The notes: generated by a model from the letters alone, not told the origin. Positions 20,799 to 33,541 are shown, counted from the stretch's first letter. The stretch is DNA of 64,000 nt from Lolium rigidum (GCF_022539505.1 NC_061510.1:35861047-35925046), one strand, 5' to 3'. Numbers and translations are program-made.

Positions 20799-22322
20799 AT
20801 GGCTCAAGGGAACAAGATCGATGCCGTCGTCCTCAGCGCGATGGAGCGTGCCGCCCCCATTTTCCTCGTCCATCCCAGGTATCTCCCTCCATGAGCAGCC
20901 CCAAGGATCTTCTCTCTTTTGTCATCTCTCTTTCTTTCCCTCTATTAATCCCCACAATCCTAAAAATTGTATTAGCAGAATATATTTTATCTATGCTCAG
21001 AAGGTATTTGACATAATTCATGCATGGGAAGATTAATCTGTTTCATATCTTTGCTCCACTGATTACTCAACATTTTCGTTCTTCCCTGAATAATTAGCCT
21101 CTGTTATGACTTTTGTACCTACATATGGAGGTTATCAGCTGTTTTCTTGGTTTATATAGTTTATGTTTGGCCAATTTAATTGTGTGTCATCTATTACTTA
21201 ATGTTTGCATGAATCATTATGATTTCAGGTTCGATTTAATGGCCGTTTTTCCATGGGAGTAAATGAAATCAGCCCGGGTCGCACGGTAAGCAGATTCCTT
21301 TACAGAGGTAATCTACTAGGGCCTCTGTCCCCAGTTTTAAAGTTGAAGCATTGCAGCCATCTGCATCGTAAAACAGTATTTTTTTTCTTTTTTCCTTCTT
21401 TTGCTGCTATTTCTCACTCAAGAGGTATATCATCTACAGATGGAGCTGCTGATGACAGATTGTATAACAGAATCCTTGCAGTCTTTCAACAGCGAAAAAT
21501 ATGTGCATGTAATTGAGTACAGGGATCTGCCCCAAGTATATGTGGTTTGGTGGTCTAAATTTCAGGTACCTCTCATGCTTACCTATTAATGTCCGGATGA
21601 TAAATCAAATGCTTGCTGCCATTTTTATCAACTATTTTTTGCTTCATTCATTTTGGAAATGTTGCTCATTCTGGAACGGTGCTAAATTAAGGGCTTTAGT
21701 TCTGCTCCGTTCTTCCAGAGATAAAATGGTTAATGTATCGACTGTTAAAAAAAAATATTGGTTGCGTCTTTACTATGCGCTTAGGAGGAGATTGATGAGC
21801 CAAAATTAGAGCATGAGACGTGAAAGGTTTTGGGACTATTTGTTGCATACATAAGCCAAAATTAGAGCATGAGACGTGAAAGGTTTTGAGACGTGAAAGG
21901 TTTTTACTTTGAAATATGCACTTGCAGATTCGCACCTGTTAATATTGTGCAAAGGATGCATTGAGGACATGGTTGGTTGAAATGTACAGAACTTCCTAAT
22001 CCCTGCTGACCATCTTCATCAATTGATTTAGCTCTAAGTTATAAAAGATTTTGATTCTTTTGCCTCCCTTCACGTTGACTTGTTGGAGCAATTATCTCAA
22101 GGCTACACTTTTTGTGTGTGGCTGAAAAAAACTGTTGCTAATTTTGCCTGCTATTATTTATTTGCATTGGCTTTAATCTTTATCTCACTAGAAATAATTT
22201 GTCCATCATTTCTTATATATGCAGGTTGATTTAAACTTGTGCCAGCCCAGAGATGTTATTTTTCATGCATGTTCAAACAATCCCATTGATGTGTTCTATA
22301 ATGTGTGCCAAAAGAATTGAAG
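20799..22322 (+). pseudogene. unrecognised spliced ORF, possibly a captured gene fragment
   Basis: Four segments with good splice borders can be read: 20799-20878 (starts ATG, MAQGNKIDAVVLSAMERAAP), 21229-21285 (FNGRFSMGVNEISPGRT), 21440-21565 (YVHVIEYRDLPQVYVVWWSKFQ begins before residue 20) and 22225-22322 (VDLNLCQPRDVIFHACSNN). The first join does not keep the frame of the second segment, and a stop falls in the last one. A 500-bp GC-rich, TC-rich leader precedes it, like a plant 5' UTR. I do not recognise the protein. Another exon-like segment of unknown identity lies at 23090-23272. It could be a decayed gene or transposon-carried fragments. Confidence 0.3.
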
Positions 22323-23299
22323 GTGAGTTCTTACTGGATGATGAAGCTTTCTATTTTTGTCTTATCTTCCGCTGCCTCATTAGATGTCATGTTTAGCCTG
22401 TAGTAGAAAGCACCATATAAAACTTAGGATTTTCTTTATTGATTCTACTACTACTGCTGAAGAGGCTTAGTTGTCCACCCAAGAAACACCATGGGTAAAA
22501 ATGAATGAGTGGTTCATAGTGAAGTTGCTGTTTTCCTTGACGTTTTGATATTTTGCGGCCTTGCGGGATGTCGGCGAACAGTTATGATCATACTGGAAGG
22601 GCAACTACACCTAGAACGTCTGCGGAAAAATTGTCTCTAAGTAACCAACTATGTTGCTATTTTCATAATTTACTTACCTTTACCGTAGGATCAAACCAGA
22701 CATGTCTTTACTTGCTACAGAAACTGGTTGCCTTTTCTAGGACAGTTGTGTGTCCTCTACTTCTTACAAAATTGTGTGTCCTTTTCTGAGGTTGAGTATG
22801 GAGGAAGATTCAATATTCGTACGAGCTATAAGTGTTCTATTTTGTTACCTGGACAAATGGTTGGATGTCAGGTAATATGACTACTGTATTTTGATTTTTT
22901 GTTACAAGTCATCGATTGTTATGCTTTATTTCCATTCTAAAACTATTGGAACATATTTTACAAGTCAGTGTTTTGATGAATTATCCGAAACTTCTTACTC
23001 CATACTAAATTTCCCCAGTTATGTAGATGCAGTTTGTTATTAAAATCTGAAATGTCAATGCTTCATGCAATAGGCGTCACTTCATGTAGGTCTCCAGCAG
23101 GGCATATGGCCATTAGGGAAGGCATGGAGGTTAGTGGGTTTCCTGCTGTGCCGTTTCTGCTGGAGAGGATTGACGAGGAGATGTCGGGGACGATGGCAAG
23201 GAAGTTGTACTTCGTCTCCAGGTCAAGGGAGAGGTGGATGGCCACTATCTTTAAAGTTGCTATGTTTTCCTGAATTTTCTTAGTCGGATTTCCGTTGCA

Positions 23300-24030
23300 G
23301 TGAGCAAGAAAAGAACCTCTGGTAAATCTCCTCTTCATTTCGTTTTTTATTTCCATTAATACTCGAGTTGGCGTTTCTGATAGTTTTGGTTGTTGTTAGC
23401 AGCAGCGAGGCGGATCATATTGAGTGATATAAGATCGGTGATTCTATGAGAAATCCTCTGACTGGCTTCTGAAGGTACGATGCATCATTCTGATTATTTA
23501 TCTGACAGTGAAGCATGTGTTTGTGTGTGGTTCTCGTGATGCATGATTTGAATATTCAGTGAGCGTGTGAAGTGAGAACCAGATTATATGATGTTTGATA
23601 ATAATGGTCTTTTCTTGCTGATATATCAATTGGTGAAGTTGTAGGAATATACTAATGTAGATTGTTTACTGCTTTGTTATTTTCAGAAACTGATGTCATG
23701 TTCACATGTTAGAACATGGATAAGTACTTCTGGATTGTCCCTGAATCCTAGGCAGAGGCATACCATGACCGTGCTGTAATTGCTGCCTGTTATTGATGAT
23801 CCTGATCCAAGCAAAGGTACTATTATCAATGGTCCTGACAACAAGCGTATCATTGGTGTTCTGCAATACCGATTTTAATGTCCAGGTTAGACAAAAGATC
23901 ATTCGTGTAGCCTCTTCCTGAGATATCAGTACCTACATCTACCCTGCGCAACTTCCAACCATCCCTCTGTCTATATCTTGACTGATCTATGCATCATAAG
24001 GAATAGTTGGTTGGTCATGAGCATCAGTAA
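23300..24030. other. AT-rich region, no gene recognised
   Basis: No coding frame with a recognisable motif and no inverted or long direct repeat that I could see. Confidence 0.4.
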
Positions 24031-24565
24031 TCTATCTCTAATAAATAATTAGCTTATTGGAAGGAGCCATGCATTCTGACCTCATAAAGGCAAACTATAT
24101 CTGAATATTTGTTCCTGCATGTTTCAGTCTTAATGTACAGCTGAACTTAATAGGATGTCACAATACGAGTCATGTCTCTTTCTATGTTGTGTGGGTTTGT
24201 ACAAAATTATATGATAAATCTGGTATTGTAACAACATGAATTATGTGCTCTAGGCACCGACTGAAATGCGCCACCACAAAAAAATCAGTAGGCCTTGATG
24301 TTTGAATTATAGGGACAAGTAGTTTAACTCACACTTAAGAACTTTATACTATGCTTGTGTGATACAGTCTTGTACGTTCTGTTCTGCTCTGCTTTATTCC
24401 TTTGTTACCTTCAGAAAAATCTGAGCTGGGAATTGTCACTTGAACTACATCTTGTTCTTTCGTTTGTCTTCTTTCAACCATTAGATTATATTTTATGCAT
24501 GTATGGGCCATTCTTTGACATTGACCGGTAACTTCGATCCTTATATTTTGATTGCCCATGTTGCC

Positions 24566-25138
24566 AAGGATGACACTAGGAAGGTATCCAGTTACTAGCT
24601 GGATCATGTACTTCCTGCACATATCAGAGGAGTCAATAGAAGACACCCTACAAATGAACAAAAGGCCATATGTCTATGTTTAATGGTGAACAAAAGACCA
24701 TATGTCTATGATGAATGGTCCCGAAGCACAAGAAGCGCTAAGATAGGATTTGTTAATCAATCAAAAAATCAACTATTTCGCATGTTGTTTCAAGTTAAAC
24801 TCTAAATTAAATCTGATGTGTATCTGAGTCTACAAGTTAGAGGATATGAGATGAACTTTAATACGAGAGTTTAGTTCCAGTACAAAGTTGGTGCTTACTT
24901 CGTCAATAACCCATTCAGGAAAAAAAGCTTCCGCTAGACGTTGCATAAATGCCACCGGTCCTAGAAATAAGAGCATAAAAAAGAAAAACATCCTAGAAGT
25001 GTAGCTATCCGTCGGATCCAAAGCTGCTTATAGGGAAGCCAAATGTTCGACGAATACATATTGTACGGTTCTGGAGCTTGAACAGTAACCCACTTTGTAG
25101 GGTTTGATGTCTGAAGTACTTCTGATGCCACAAATGCT
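24566..25138 (-). pseudogene. CSC1/OSCA-like (DUF221) channel gene fragment, frameshifted
   Basis: Two exon remnants resemble hyperosmolality-gated Ca2+ channel family proteins. The first (25138-24899) reads EVLQTSNPTKWVTVQAPEP then SSNIWLPYKQLWIRRIATLL, followed after a one-base frame change in a T-rich run by FLGPVAFMQRLAE, matching the cytosolic loop and next membrane segment of the family. It starts after a CAG acceptor and ends before GTAAGC. The second (24614-24566) reads KYMIQLVTGYLPSVIL, the family's next conserved segment, after a CAG acceptor. The N-terminal half and remaining membrane helices are absent, so this is a nonfunctional fragment, probably carried by the Helitron. Intron retention shows a DNA-level copy. 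Confidence 0.65.
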
Positions 25139-25309
25139 CTGCAATAAGTTTTGAAAAATACAAAAGCAGCTACACATTCCTATATACAGTTCCACAATTA
25201 AAATTAATGATTTACACGGGATAAGTCCATTTGGGTAATGGTTTGTGCTTCATGCCTTGAATACACCAATTGTATGTTCATTTGGGGATTAGCAAGGCAA
25301 TATTGTGGC

Positions 25310-25678
25310 TTGAAAAAGCAAGTAGTAGTAAAAACGATGCCAATAAAATAAATTAGTAAAGTTTGGAAACGCTCTTGGTGAATACCAACAAATGACAATA
25401 TAGTATATCCATAAATAATCTTTGTAAACCTCCTTAAGAAATAGCATGTGAGCCCATCAGACCAAGGCCGATTAGTTTTCATTACCAAAAATCTTGGAAA
25501 AGCAAGTAGTAGTAAAACGATGCCAAACAAAGAAATTAGCAAAGTTTGGAAACGCTCTTGGTGAATACCAACAAATGACAATATAGTATATCCATAAATA
25601 ATCTTCGTAAACCTCCTTAAGAAATAGCATGCGAGCCAATCAGACCAAGGCCGATTAGTTTTGGATTACCAAAAATCT
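25310..25678. repeat. 184-bp tandem duplication
   Basis: Units 25310-25493 and 25494-25678 share long identical blocks, for example GTTTGGAAACGCTCTTGGTG, and differ at a few positions and by one- or two-base indels. It lies next to the CSC1-like fragment. Confidence 0.85.
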
Positions 25679-25973
25679 ATTTTTCTGCATGTTTTCAGAT
25701 AGCTCAGACTCACTGACTGAATTTTCATTTAGCATAATGGTTTGTTCCCAGTTAATTAAAACATGTATACATGATTGCAAAATAAGTTTTAATCTATTTA
25801 TCTCCTCATTCATGGACAGATGACTTGGCTTCAATTTCTCCAAGAGTTCTATGTGTGCTTTCACAAATTGTTATGCAGTTTTTGTGATCGGCTATTGTCG
25901 GTTTCTTCGAATAGTTCTCACAAAAGTTGAGATCTGGAGTATGATATGAATTATCCTTACTTGTATGGAACAT

Positions 25974-27691
25974 TGATACGTCTCCGACGTATCGATAATT
26001 TCTTATGTTCTATGCCATATTATTGATGATACCTACATGTTTTATGCACACTTTATGTCATATTCGTGCATTTTCTGGAACTAACCTATTAACAAGATGC
26101 CGAAGTGCCGCTTCTGTTTTCTGCTGTTTTTGGTTTCGTAAATCCTAGTAACGAAATATTCTCTGAATTGGACGAAACGAAGACCCAGGTTCCTATTTTC
26201 ACCGGAAGCATCCAGAACACCCGGGAAGGACCAGAGGGGGGGCACTGGGCCCCCAGACCATAGGCCGGCGTGGTCTAGGCCCTGGCCGCGCCGCCTTATG
26301 GTGTGGCCACCCCTTCGACCCTCCTGCGCTGCCTCTTCGCCTATATAAAGCCTCCGTCGTGAAACCCCTGATGCGAAAAACCACGATACGGAAAACCTTC
26401 CAGAGCCGCCGCCATCACGAAGCCAAGATCTGGGGGACAGGAGTCTCTGTTCCGGCACCCCGCCGGAGCGGGGAAGTGCCCCTGAAGGCTTCTCCATCGA
26501 CACCGCCGCCATCTCCACCGCCATCTTCATCACCGCCGCTGCTCCCATGAGGAGGGAGTAGTTCTCCATCGAGGCTCGGGGCTGTACCGGTAGCTATGTG
26601 GTTCATCTCTCTCCTATGTGCTTCAATACAATAATCTCATGAGCTGCCTTACATGATTGAGATTCATATGATGATGCTTGTAATCTAGATGTCATTATGC
26701 TAGTCAAGTGAGTTTTACCTATGTGATCTCCGGAGACTCCTTGTCCCACGTGTGTAAAGGTGACAAGTGTGTGCACCGTGTGGGTCTCTTAGGCTATATT
26801 TCACGTAATACTTATTCACTCGTTGAATGGCATAGTGAGGTGCTTATTTATATCTCTTTATGATTGCAATGTGTTTGTATCACAATTTATCTATGTGCTA
26901 CTCTAGCAATGTTATTAAAGTAGTTTTATTCCTCCTCGCATGTGTGCAAAGGTGACACAGTGTGTGCACCGTGTTAGTACTTGGTTTATGCTATGATCAT
27001 GATCTCTTGTAGATTGCGAAGTTAACTATTGCTATGATTATATTGATGTGATCTATTCCTCCTACATATGCATGAAGGTGACAGTGTGCATGCTATGCTA
27101 GTACTTGGTTTAGTCTTTTGATCTATCTTACACTAAAGGTTACTAAAATATGAGCATTATTGTGGAGCTTGTTAACTCCGGCATTGAGGGTTCGTGTAAT
27201 CCTACGCAATGTGTTCATCATCCAACAAAAGTGTAGAGTATGCATTTATCCATTCTGTTATGTGATCAATGTTGAGAGTGTCCACTAGTGAAAGTGTAAT
27301 CCCTAGGCCTTGTTCCTAAATATCGCTATCGCTGCTTGTTTCTTGTTTCTTGCGTTACTACTCGCTGCGTTACTACTCGCTGCGTTACTACTCGCTTGTT
27401 TCTTGTCCTGGGCAAAGCACTTTTCTTGTCTTGTTGCTACTACTTATTCATACCACCTGTATTTCACTATCTCTTCGCCGAACTAGTGCACCTATTAGGT
27501 GTGTTGGGGACACAAGAGACTTCTTGCTTTGTGGTTGCGGGGTTGCATGAGAGGGATATCTTTGACCTCTTCCTCCCTGAGTTCGATAAACCTTGGGTGA
27601 TCCACTTAAGGGAAACTTGCTGCTGTTCTACAAACCTCTGCTCTTGGAGGCCCAACACTGTCTACAAGAATAGAAGCTCCCGTAGACATCA
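25974..27691 (+). mobile_element. solo LTR (1718 bp) with 5-bp TSD
   Basis: Starts TGATACGTCTCCGACGTATC and ends CTCCCGTAGACATCA (TG...CA). It is flanked by a perfect AACAT duplication (25969-25973 and 27692-27696). The same LTR occurs twice in inverse orientation at 42492-44237 and 47593 onward. No internal region remains, so recombination between the two LTRs removed the rest. It contains a TATA box at 26343 and a 16-bp triplicated block around 27353-27400 (GCGTTACTACTCGCT). Confidence 0.92.
26343..26350 (+). promoter_or_regulatory. TATA box of the solo LTR
   Basis: TATATAAA in a GC-rich block, at the position expected for a U3 promoter. A solo LTR can retain promoter activity; none is shown here. 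Confidence 0.55.
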
Positions 27692-28838
27692 AACATCAAA
27701 GAGCTTTGGCATAAGTAAGAGGGGACAAGATTGTGATTCGCATCTGTATATCCATAGAAGTAGCTGCTACCCACTCTGTCTCTCTGGCCATGTCACTGGT
27801 CTCACTACTCATATGTTGTGATCATGGGCAAACTGTATGGAGAAAATATCCAACACATTGAACGGGCAATCGCTACACTGACGGAGGGATCCCTATAAGC
27901 AGAAAAGGAATGAAAGGGTAACCTCTGTACCAATGGAACGACGCGCCGGCGCTTCCGCAAGATCCAGTTGGGGCAGCTGGTGTGGCTGATGTCTCATTTT
28001 ATCTTTTTGTGTAGTCTGCAGTGGTACACTAAAGTATGTTGCCATTCAGTTTTATTCTCATGTAGGCTCCTCTGAAAATAAATTTGAATTGAAAATAAGA
28101 TGTTTCAAAATTTCTTCTCGATGGTTTGTATACTAAAAGCATGTTCATGTGTTTGTCATATACACTCAGTGATGATTTACATAGACTGAACTATTTGCTT
28201 TGTACCACATGTTTACTTTGTAATGAAACTGCTGGTTACATAGACGTTAGTGAAAACATCATGATGTTTCTAATTTTCCTAATGCAAGTGTTCTCGCCCA
28301 TTTTTTATCTGTACTTTGAAGACTCTACATTGCAGCTGGAAGGTGCTACTTTGTACACAGGAAGGTGTGTGGAATCCAATCTACAGATACATTGAAGAAG
28401 CAACCAACATGGTCATCAGAGATTTCCACTGTGCTCAAACAGCTAGAAGATAAATATGAATACCTGATGCGGCAAGTCAAACAGTTTGTAGACTTGGAAT
28501 CAAAGTTGTATCAATAAAAAGCTGGTGTGCATTCTATAGTACCAGTAGGGTCGTTTATAGCCTACTCGATTCTGTTGTTTGATCGCTTTGCAACACCTAT
28601 GTGTACTTTTGCGCTGGTTCCCGTAATCATGTTTACTCTGCTGTCTCTCTCCTCTAAGGTTGGGTTGCGGGCAAAGGTGTGATACTAAATTTGCTGCTCC
28701 GTTTGTAATTTTGTTGGCTTTATCCTAATTCAATTTTATCGACAACTCTTTGTGAGCCTAAGAAATGTATTATTATATTAGCAATTAATTTATATTGTCT
28801 TTATATAAAATAAATATTGTCATGAGCTCCACGGGATC

Positions 28839-28866
28839 GTGCGCCAAGGCGCACATCAAAATCTAG
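28839..28866 (+). other. Helitron 3' terminal hairpin and CTAG end
   Basis: Stem GTGCGCC / GGCGCAC with an AA loop, then ATCAAAAT, then CTAG before a host T. This is the rolling-circle termination signal of plant Helitrons. Confidence 0.85.
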
Positions 28867-29021
28867 TTCTATATTCATGAATGGCAGTTTGTTTGGTTCC
28901 TACCAATCTTTTTCAGCTCGTTTGTGCATATTGATTGGTTGCCAACCTTATGAAGTAAAAATCCTACCAAAATTGTTAATCTACCGACCGTGTTTTAGTC
29001 ACCATTTTTCCCAAGAGGTAG
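28867..29021. other. short unique stretch between Helitron end and LTR element
   Basis: Ordinary AT-rich sequence ending in the left target duplication CCTTA of the next element. Confidence 0.5.
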
Positions 29022-29026
29022 CCTTA

Positions 29027-32000
29027 TGTGACGCCCCGGAACCGGTATCCTGAGGATCCCAGCGAACCCGCCGAAATCCGCACGATATCGATCCAGAGAC
29101 GCCCTCCGACACGACGTGCGCGACGAATCACACACGTGATGCCAGAGGAATTAACACGAGCGGTAACATTACAACAGGATTACAATAGAGCCCACAAGAT
29201 ACATATATTACAACAACGACTCCAACGAGTCAAGATACAAATATACAATACAAAGATCCAAATCATATAGAAGATCAAATACGTCCGAGTACGGACAAGA
29301 TACAAATTGGACTAAGAGTCCCGAAGATAACCGATGGCGTCCATACCCTGCCCGGGCCAAGCGGAAGGGTAACCTTGCTAACGTCGTCTTCATCGAACAT
29401 ATCTTCATACCTGCCCGGTTATATCCCGTAGAAGCGGCAATAAGTACGGGTTCGTACTTAACAAGACTTCAAGACGTATAAGCATTCGTCAACCGGTCGT
29501 CCTTTGTACTTGAGGCACGCAGGGGACTTAGAGGACGCAAGAGGAACGTCATAGGCAATATGGTGGGGTTAAGCGGCAGCGCGAAAGCACTAAAAACCTA
29601 TAGAGACACTCTACAACATTCGTCTACCAGAGAAAGGGAGAGAGCGCATAAACTAACAGTTCTATACTCTGCAAACATAACACAGCCGATGTGCTCCCCC
29701 TTCGCAAAGAGGTACTTACAAAGGCACTCACACGGTTGTCAAGTTTTAACCAGTTATTAATTAAGTTGTTCTATCTTACTATGCAAGTTATTAGTATTGA
29801 AACAACGAGTGTAAGTTGTCTATGATCGAGTCATACAGCTCCAAGTCGTCCATAACCGCGGACACGGCTTATCGATAAGATTGTAACCTGCGAGGGTGCC
29901 CAAATGTGCCCACACGCACGATCAACCCACTTACGACGGGTGGATATCACGACACGCACTCTCCTTCACTACAACAATGTCCGGAAACCACCTAACTAAG
30001 TTAACCCGTTTCGAGCCCGATCGGAACTCGACGCGGACCTAGGCTGTTGCGAGAACGGCTAAGAGGATCGAGCCCACTAGAGGATGACCTCTTAACAATG
30101 CGGACCGCACCTACGAGCGTGCAAGAGACAACGGGGTTACAAGGCACTCACGGCTTCCCCAAAAGTAACATCATATCATCTGACCACAAAGAAACATGCT
30201 TGCACGCCCGGGAGAAACAAACAAACATTCAAACTAATTGTGGCCACTGGACAAAGCTGTAGATTCCGGCGGTGGTCGAGGGAGACCCGGTAAGCATACC
30301 CACGTGTGGTTAGAGCGCTCGATCTCGGAACGGATAACAAGAACTCGGGGTCCTAAGATATTTAGGAAACACAAGTGAGCCGTCACAAAACGAGCGAGCT
30401 GACCCACCGATGCCTCCGCTAAACAATTATCGACAACTAAAGTAGCCATGATTCTTCCCAACATACAACCCAATAAGATAGCGATAACTGGTAACGAGAT
30501 AAAAACGAGCACTAGCATGCACTACGACTCGCAAGGCGGACTCATAACCAAACAATAGCCGTGGGAGGTGATGGTGGCAATATGGGGCGCTTGAGGTAAC
30601 AAGTGGAAAGGACACGTGACAAGAACGCAACTTAAGGATAGCATGAGGGAGAATGCAAAATAAAATAGGTGAGCGACTTCGCGGGGGCGAAGTATAGGGG
30701 AAATGCTTGCTGTTAAAGCTTGTCGAGGGACATCCGGAGAACTCGTCGTATCTCACCGCACCACTGCACGATCCTATCCGGGAAGAAGCAAATGCTGGAA
30801 CACACAACGGATGCAAATCTTATAACTACGGATAAAGAACCGGCATGCTTAAGATGATATGCATGACATGGCACATATGATGCGATGCACTTATCCAATT
30901 TAATCGGAGTCGGAACCCCGGACAAACAAATTAGGTTAGAGTTGCATTTCCTACCGCCAATATTAAGGGTGGAATAGCATAGCAAACATGGCAGGGGTGA
31001 GCTACATCAAAGTTAAATGGATCCGGGATAATATTTATATAATATCCCACATATTTCATATGTTCCATATTAGGTGATAATGCAAACTATCACGAATTTA
31101 TATGATGCATAAGGCTACAGCAAGCATGGATGGCATATTCATGTTCCTCTCATTTTTCTGATCAATTTTCATATATAAAATATTTTATTCCGAGTTACGG
31201 ATCATGGGATACGGATTATACAAGATATACTTATTTTCTGGAATTTTCAGAAAAGGAAACATGCATGGAACGAACTGGGCTGGACCTGAGTTGAACTGGG
31301 CCGGATCTGCAAGGAGGCGGCGGCGGATAGCGGCCTGCCGCACGCTAGGCGATGCTACACAAGGAGAGACACGAGCCCAAGCCCACTAGGCGCCGGATCT
31401 GATGGAGAAAAACCAAAAAAAGGTTGGATCAAATATATGCCTTCTCTGTGACTTGAACCTGAGCCTCACGGGATCAAGAGAAAGGAACAAACCAGTGGGC
31501 TAGGTGCGCCTATATGAACAGTAGCAGGCAAGCGACAAGGTGAGGCTTCACTGGTCGGATTTGAAGCTGTGAACATGGCGGACAGAGAACGATGAAGTCG
31601 AGCCTCGATCTGGCGGCAGAGCGCGTCCCTAGGCGCGGGAGCGGGCGCGTTCGAAGCAGTAGACGGAGGGGAGTCAGCCCGTGGAGGATTTGGAGCCGGG
31701 GATGCACCAGAGCGCGCCGGCGACGAAGACCTGCGGGCAAGGACGACGGTCACCGTCGGGAGCACGGTAGAGAGGGAGTAGGACACCACGGAGAGGTTGG
31801 GGAGATGCAGAATCTCACCAGGAAGGTGCTACAGGTCACGGCCGGGCCAGAGGAGGCACGACGGCGACGAAATCGACTACCTCCTCGTCGGAGTTGGAGA
31901 CGGAATCGGCGAATTTGCCGGCGATTGGGAAGCTTCCAGGTCGATTCCTTGCAGCCGAACGTAGAGGGTGACGAGGCGGTTCTCCTGATGCCTTCATATC

Positions 32001-32744
32001 AGCGCGGGGTGCTCTGCAGCACCGACGACGGTGAGGTATGTGTGGTTGCTGTGAGGGTTTTCTCGGTGGTGTGACTCCGTTCGTGAGAGAGAAGAAGAAA
32101 AAGGGGAAGAGAGATGGTGGCGGCGCGAGAGGGAGGAGGGGTCTAGGGTTTGGCGTAGGGACAACTTTAAGAGAGAGGGGAGGGAGCAGGTGGAGCCGGT
32201 GGAGGATGACGTCGACCATGGGGAGGGTCACGCCTCTCTCGTGAACACAGGAAGAAGACAAACAGGGGAAAGAAAGGGGCGAAGGGTTACGGGTCAGGAA
32301 AGAAAGGAAGAAGGCCGCGGGCCTGGTGGGCTGCTCCGGGAGGAAAGGAAAAGGGGCCAGGGAGAGAAAGAGAGGTCTGGGAAGGTTAAGGTTTTCTTTT
32401 TAAAAGAGTTATTTATTTATTTATTTGAAAACTATTTTGAAACCTGGTCAACAAGAGTTGAGTTTTGAAATAAGAGGTGGGGAGATAGAGATAAGGCAAA
32501 TACAAAACTTTGCCCAACATTTTATTTTTGTAAAATAAAAATAGTTTTGTTTTAGGGTTTTGTTAAATGAAAGGACAAGGGGAGGTTTTACTAAAACCAT
32601 ATGAGGGGGAAGACACTAAATAGTTTTTATTTAAAATAATTTTATTTGATAAAATCTTGTGGATGATATGATGCATGATGCATGATGATGCATAAAAAGA
32701 AAGCACAAACAAATCTAATAGGGGTACTACCCGGGGCCGTTACA
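29027..32744 (-). repeat. 3' LTR of the LARD-type element
   Basis: 3718 bp. On the minus strand it begins TGTAACGGCCCCGGGTAG and ends GGGGCGTCACA. The part 29300-30750 differs from its partner at many CAG/CTG sites; 30800-32744 is almost identical to 35320-37264. Confidence 0.9.
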
Positions 32745-33541
32745 ATCGACACCACTAACAAGGAACCTCGCCCCGAGGTTCCACCTCAAGGTACGGGGGA
32801 GAGAGGTGAACTATCGGGTCTTCTTGCGCCATGTTGATATTCACATGTACACAGCGTGGAACCTTCTTCTGGCGAAGTGTTGGTCTTCTCGACACCACTA
32901 ACAAGAAGTCTTGCTCCAGCTTGGTCGGCGACACCACCAACAAGAAGTCGTTGTTCCGATGACGATGATGACTCCGGAGAAACAAAGGAAGGAGTAACAG
33001 TCACACGGATCCACCAATTCAGGTAACAAGGGCGAATAGTAAGAGTAGTCGGTATGGGGGCCAATCCATCCCGCACCCGAACTATTAACCCTGAACATAA
33101 TTAGGAGAATCGTGTAACCAACTCTCGGATCTCAGATTGACGATATCGACAAGCATTGTCAGCAAGGATTCGATTGGGTCAAAGCACAAGGAATTGAAGA
33201 GGGATCACAAAATAAGGATGATATCAATCGGAGATGACAAGGTGGCCGTCGGTGATGTACTTCTCTCGGAAGGTCTGCAGAGATCGGTCCTATTAGGTTA
33301 AGGCAGAGATCGTCCAACCCGCGTCGAAACCTAAGACTCGGAGAAGCAGATAAGAGAAGATTCAAAACGCGCAAAGATAAGAGGAGAAAGAATAGAGGTA
33401 AGAAGAAAAACAGAGCTAGCCAGAACTATCCAACAAATTTTAGAAAATAGTTTTGACACTCTAAACTCAACGACCGTTGGCAAGGTTATCCTAAAAGCTG
33501 GACTAGTGGGGTACCGTCAACCTGAGGCTCTGATACCAACT
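32745..33541 (-). other. interior of the LARD-type element
   Basis: 797 bp with three diverged copies of a phrase CGACACCAC(T/C)AACAAGAAG (near 32749, 32889 and 32929). A minus-strand frame (32985-32755) ends LEVEPRGEVPC. No known domain and no clear polypurine tract. Confidence 0.7.
33526..33538 (-). other. primer-binding site (initiator Met-tRNA type)
   Basis: Minus strand TGGTATCAGAGCC, four bases inside the 5' LTR border. It matches the 3' end of plant initiator methionine tRNA, the usual primer for many plant LTR elements. Confidence 0.85.

Larger units (their letters stand above)
24035..28866 (+). mobile_element. non-autonomous Helitron (3' end certain, 5' end tentative)
   Basis: The 3' terminus is textbook: a 7-bp perfect hairpin GTGCGCCAAGGCGCAC (28839-28854) lies 8 nt upstream of CTAG (28863-28866), followed by T. 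The best 5' candidate is A^TCTCTAATAAATAATT at 24035, close to the TCT(C/A)TA-type grass Helitron start; TCTAAAGGTATATATG at 19989 is an alternative. No Rep/helicase is present. The interval contains a CSC1-like gene fragment and a later solo LTR insertion, so without the LTR the body is about 3.1 kb. Another exon-like piece is at 28335-28517. Confidence 0.55.

Noticed and set aside
19989..28866. A single 8.9-kb Helitron starting at TCTAAAGG
   Set aside because: Possible, but 24035 fits the grass 5' consensus better; left as an alternative.
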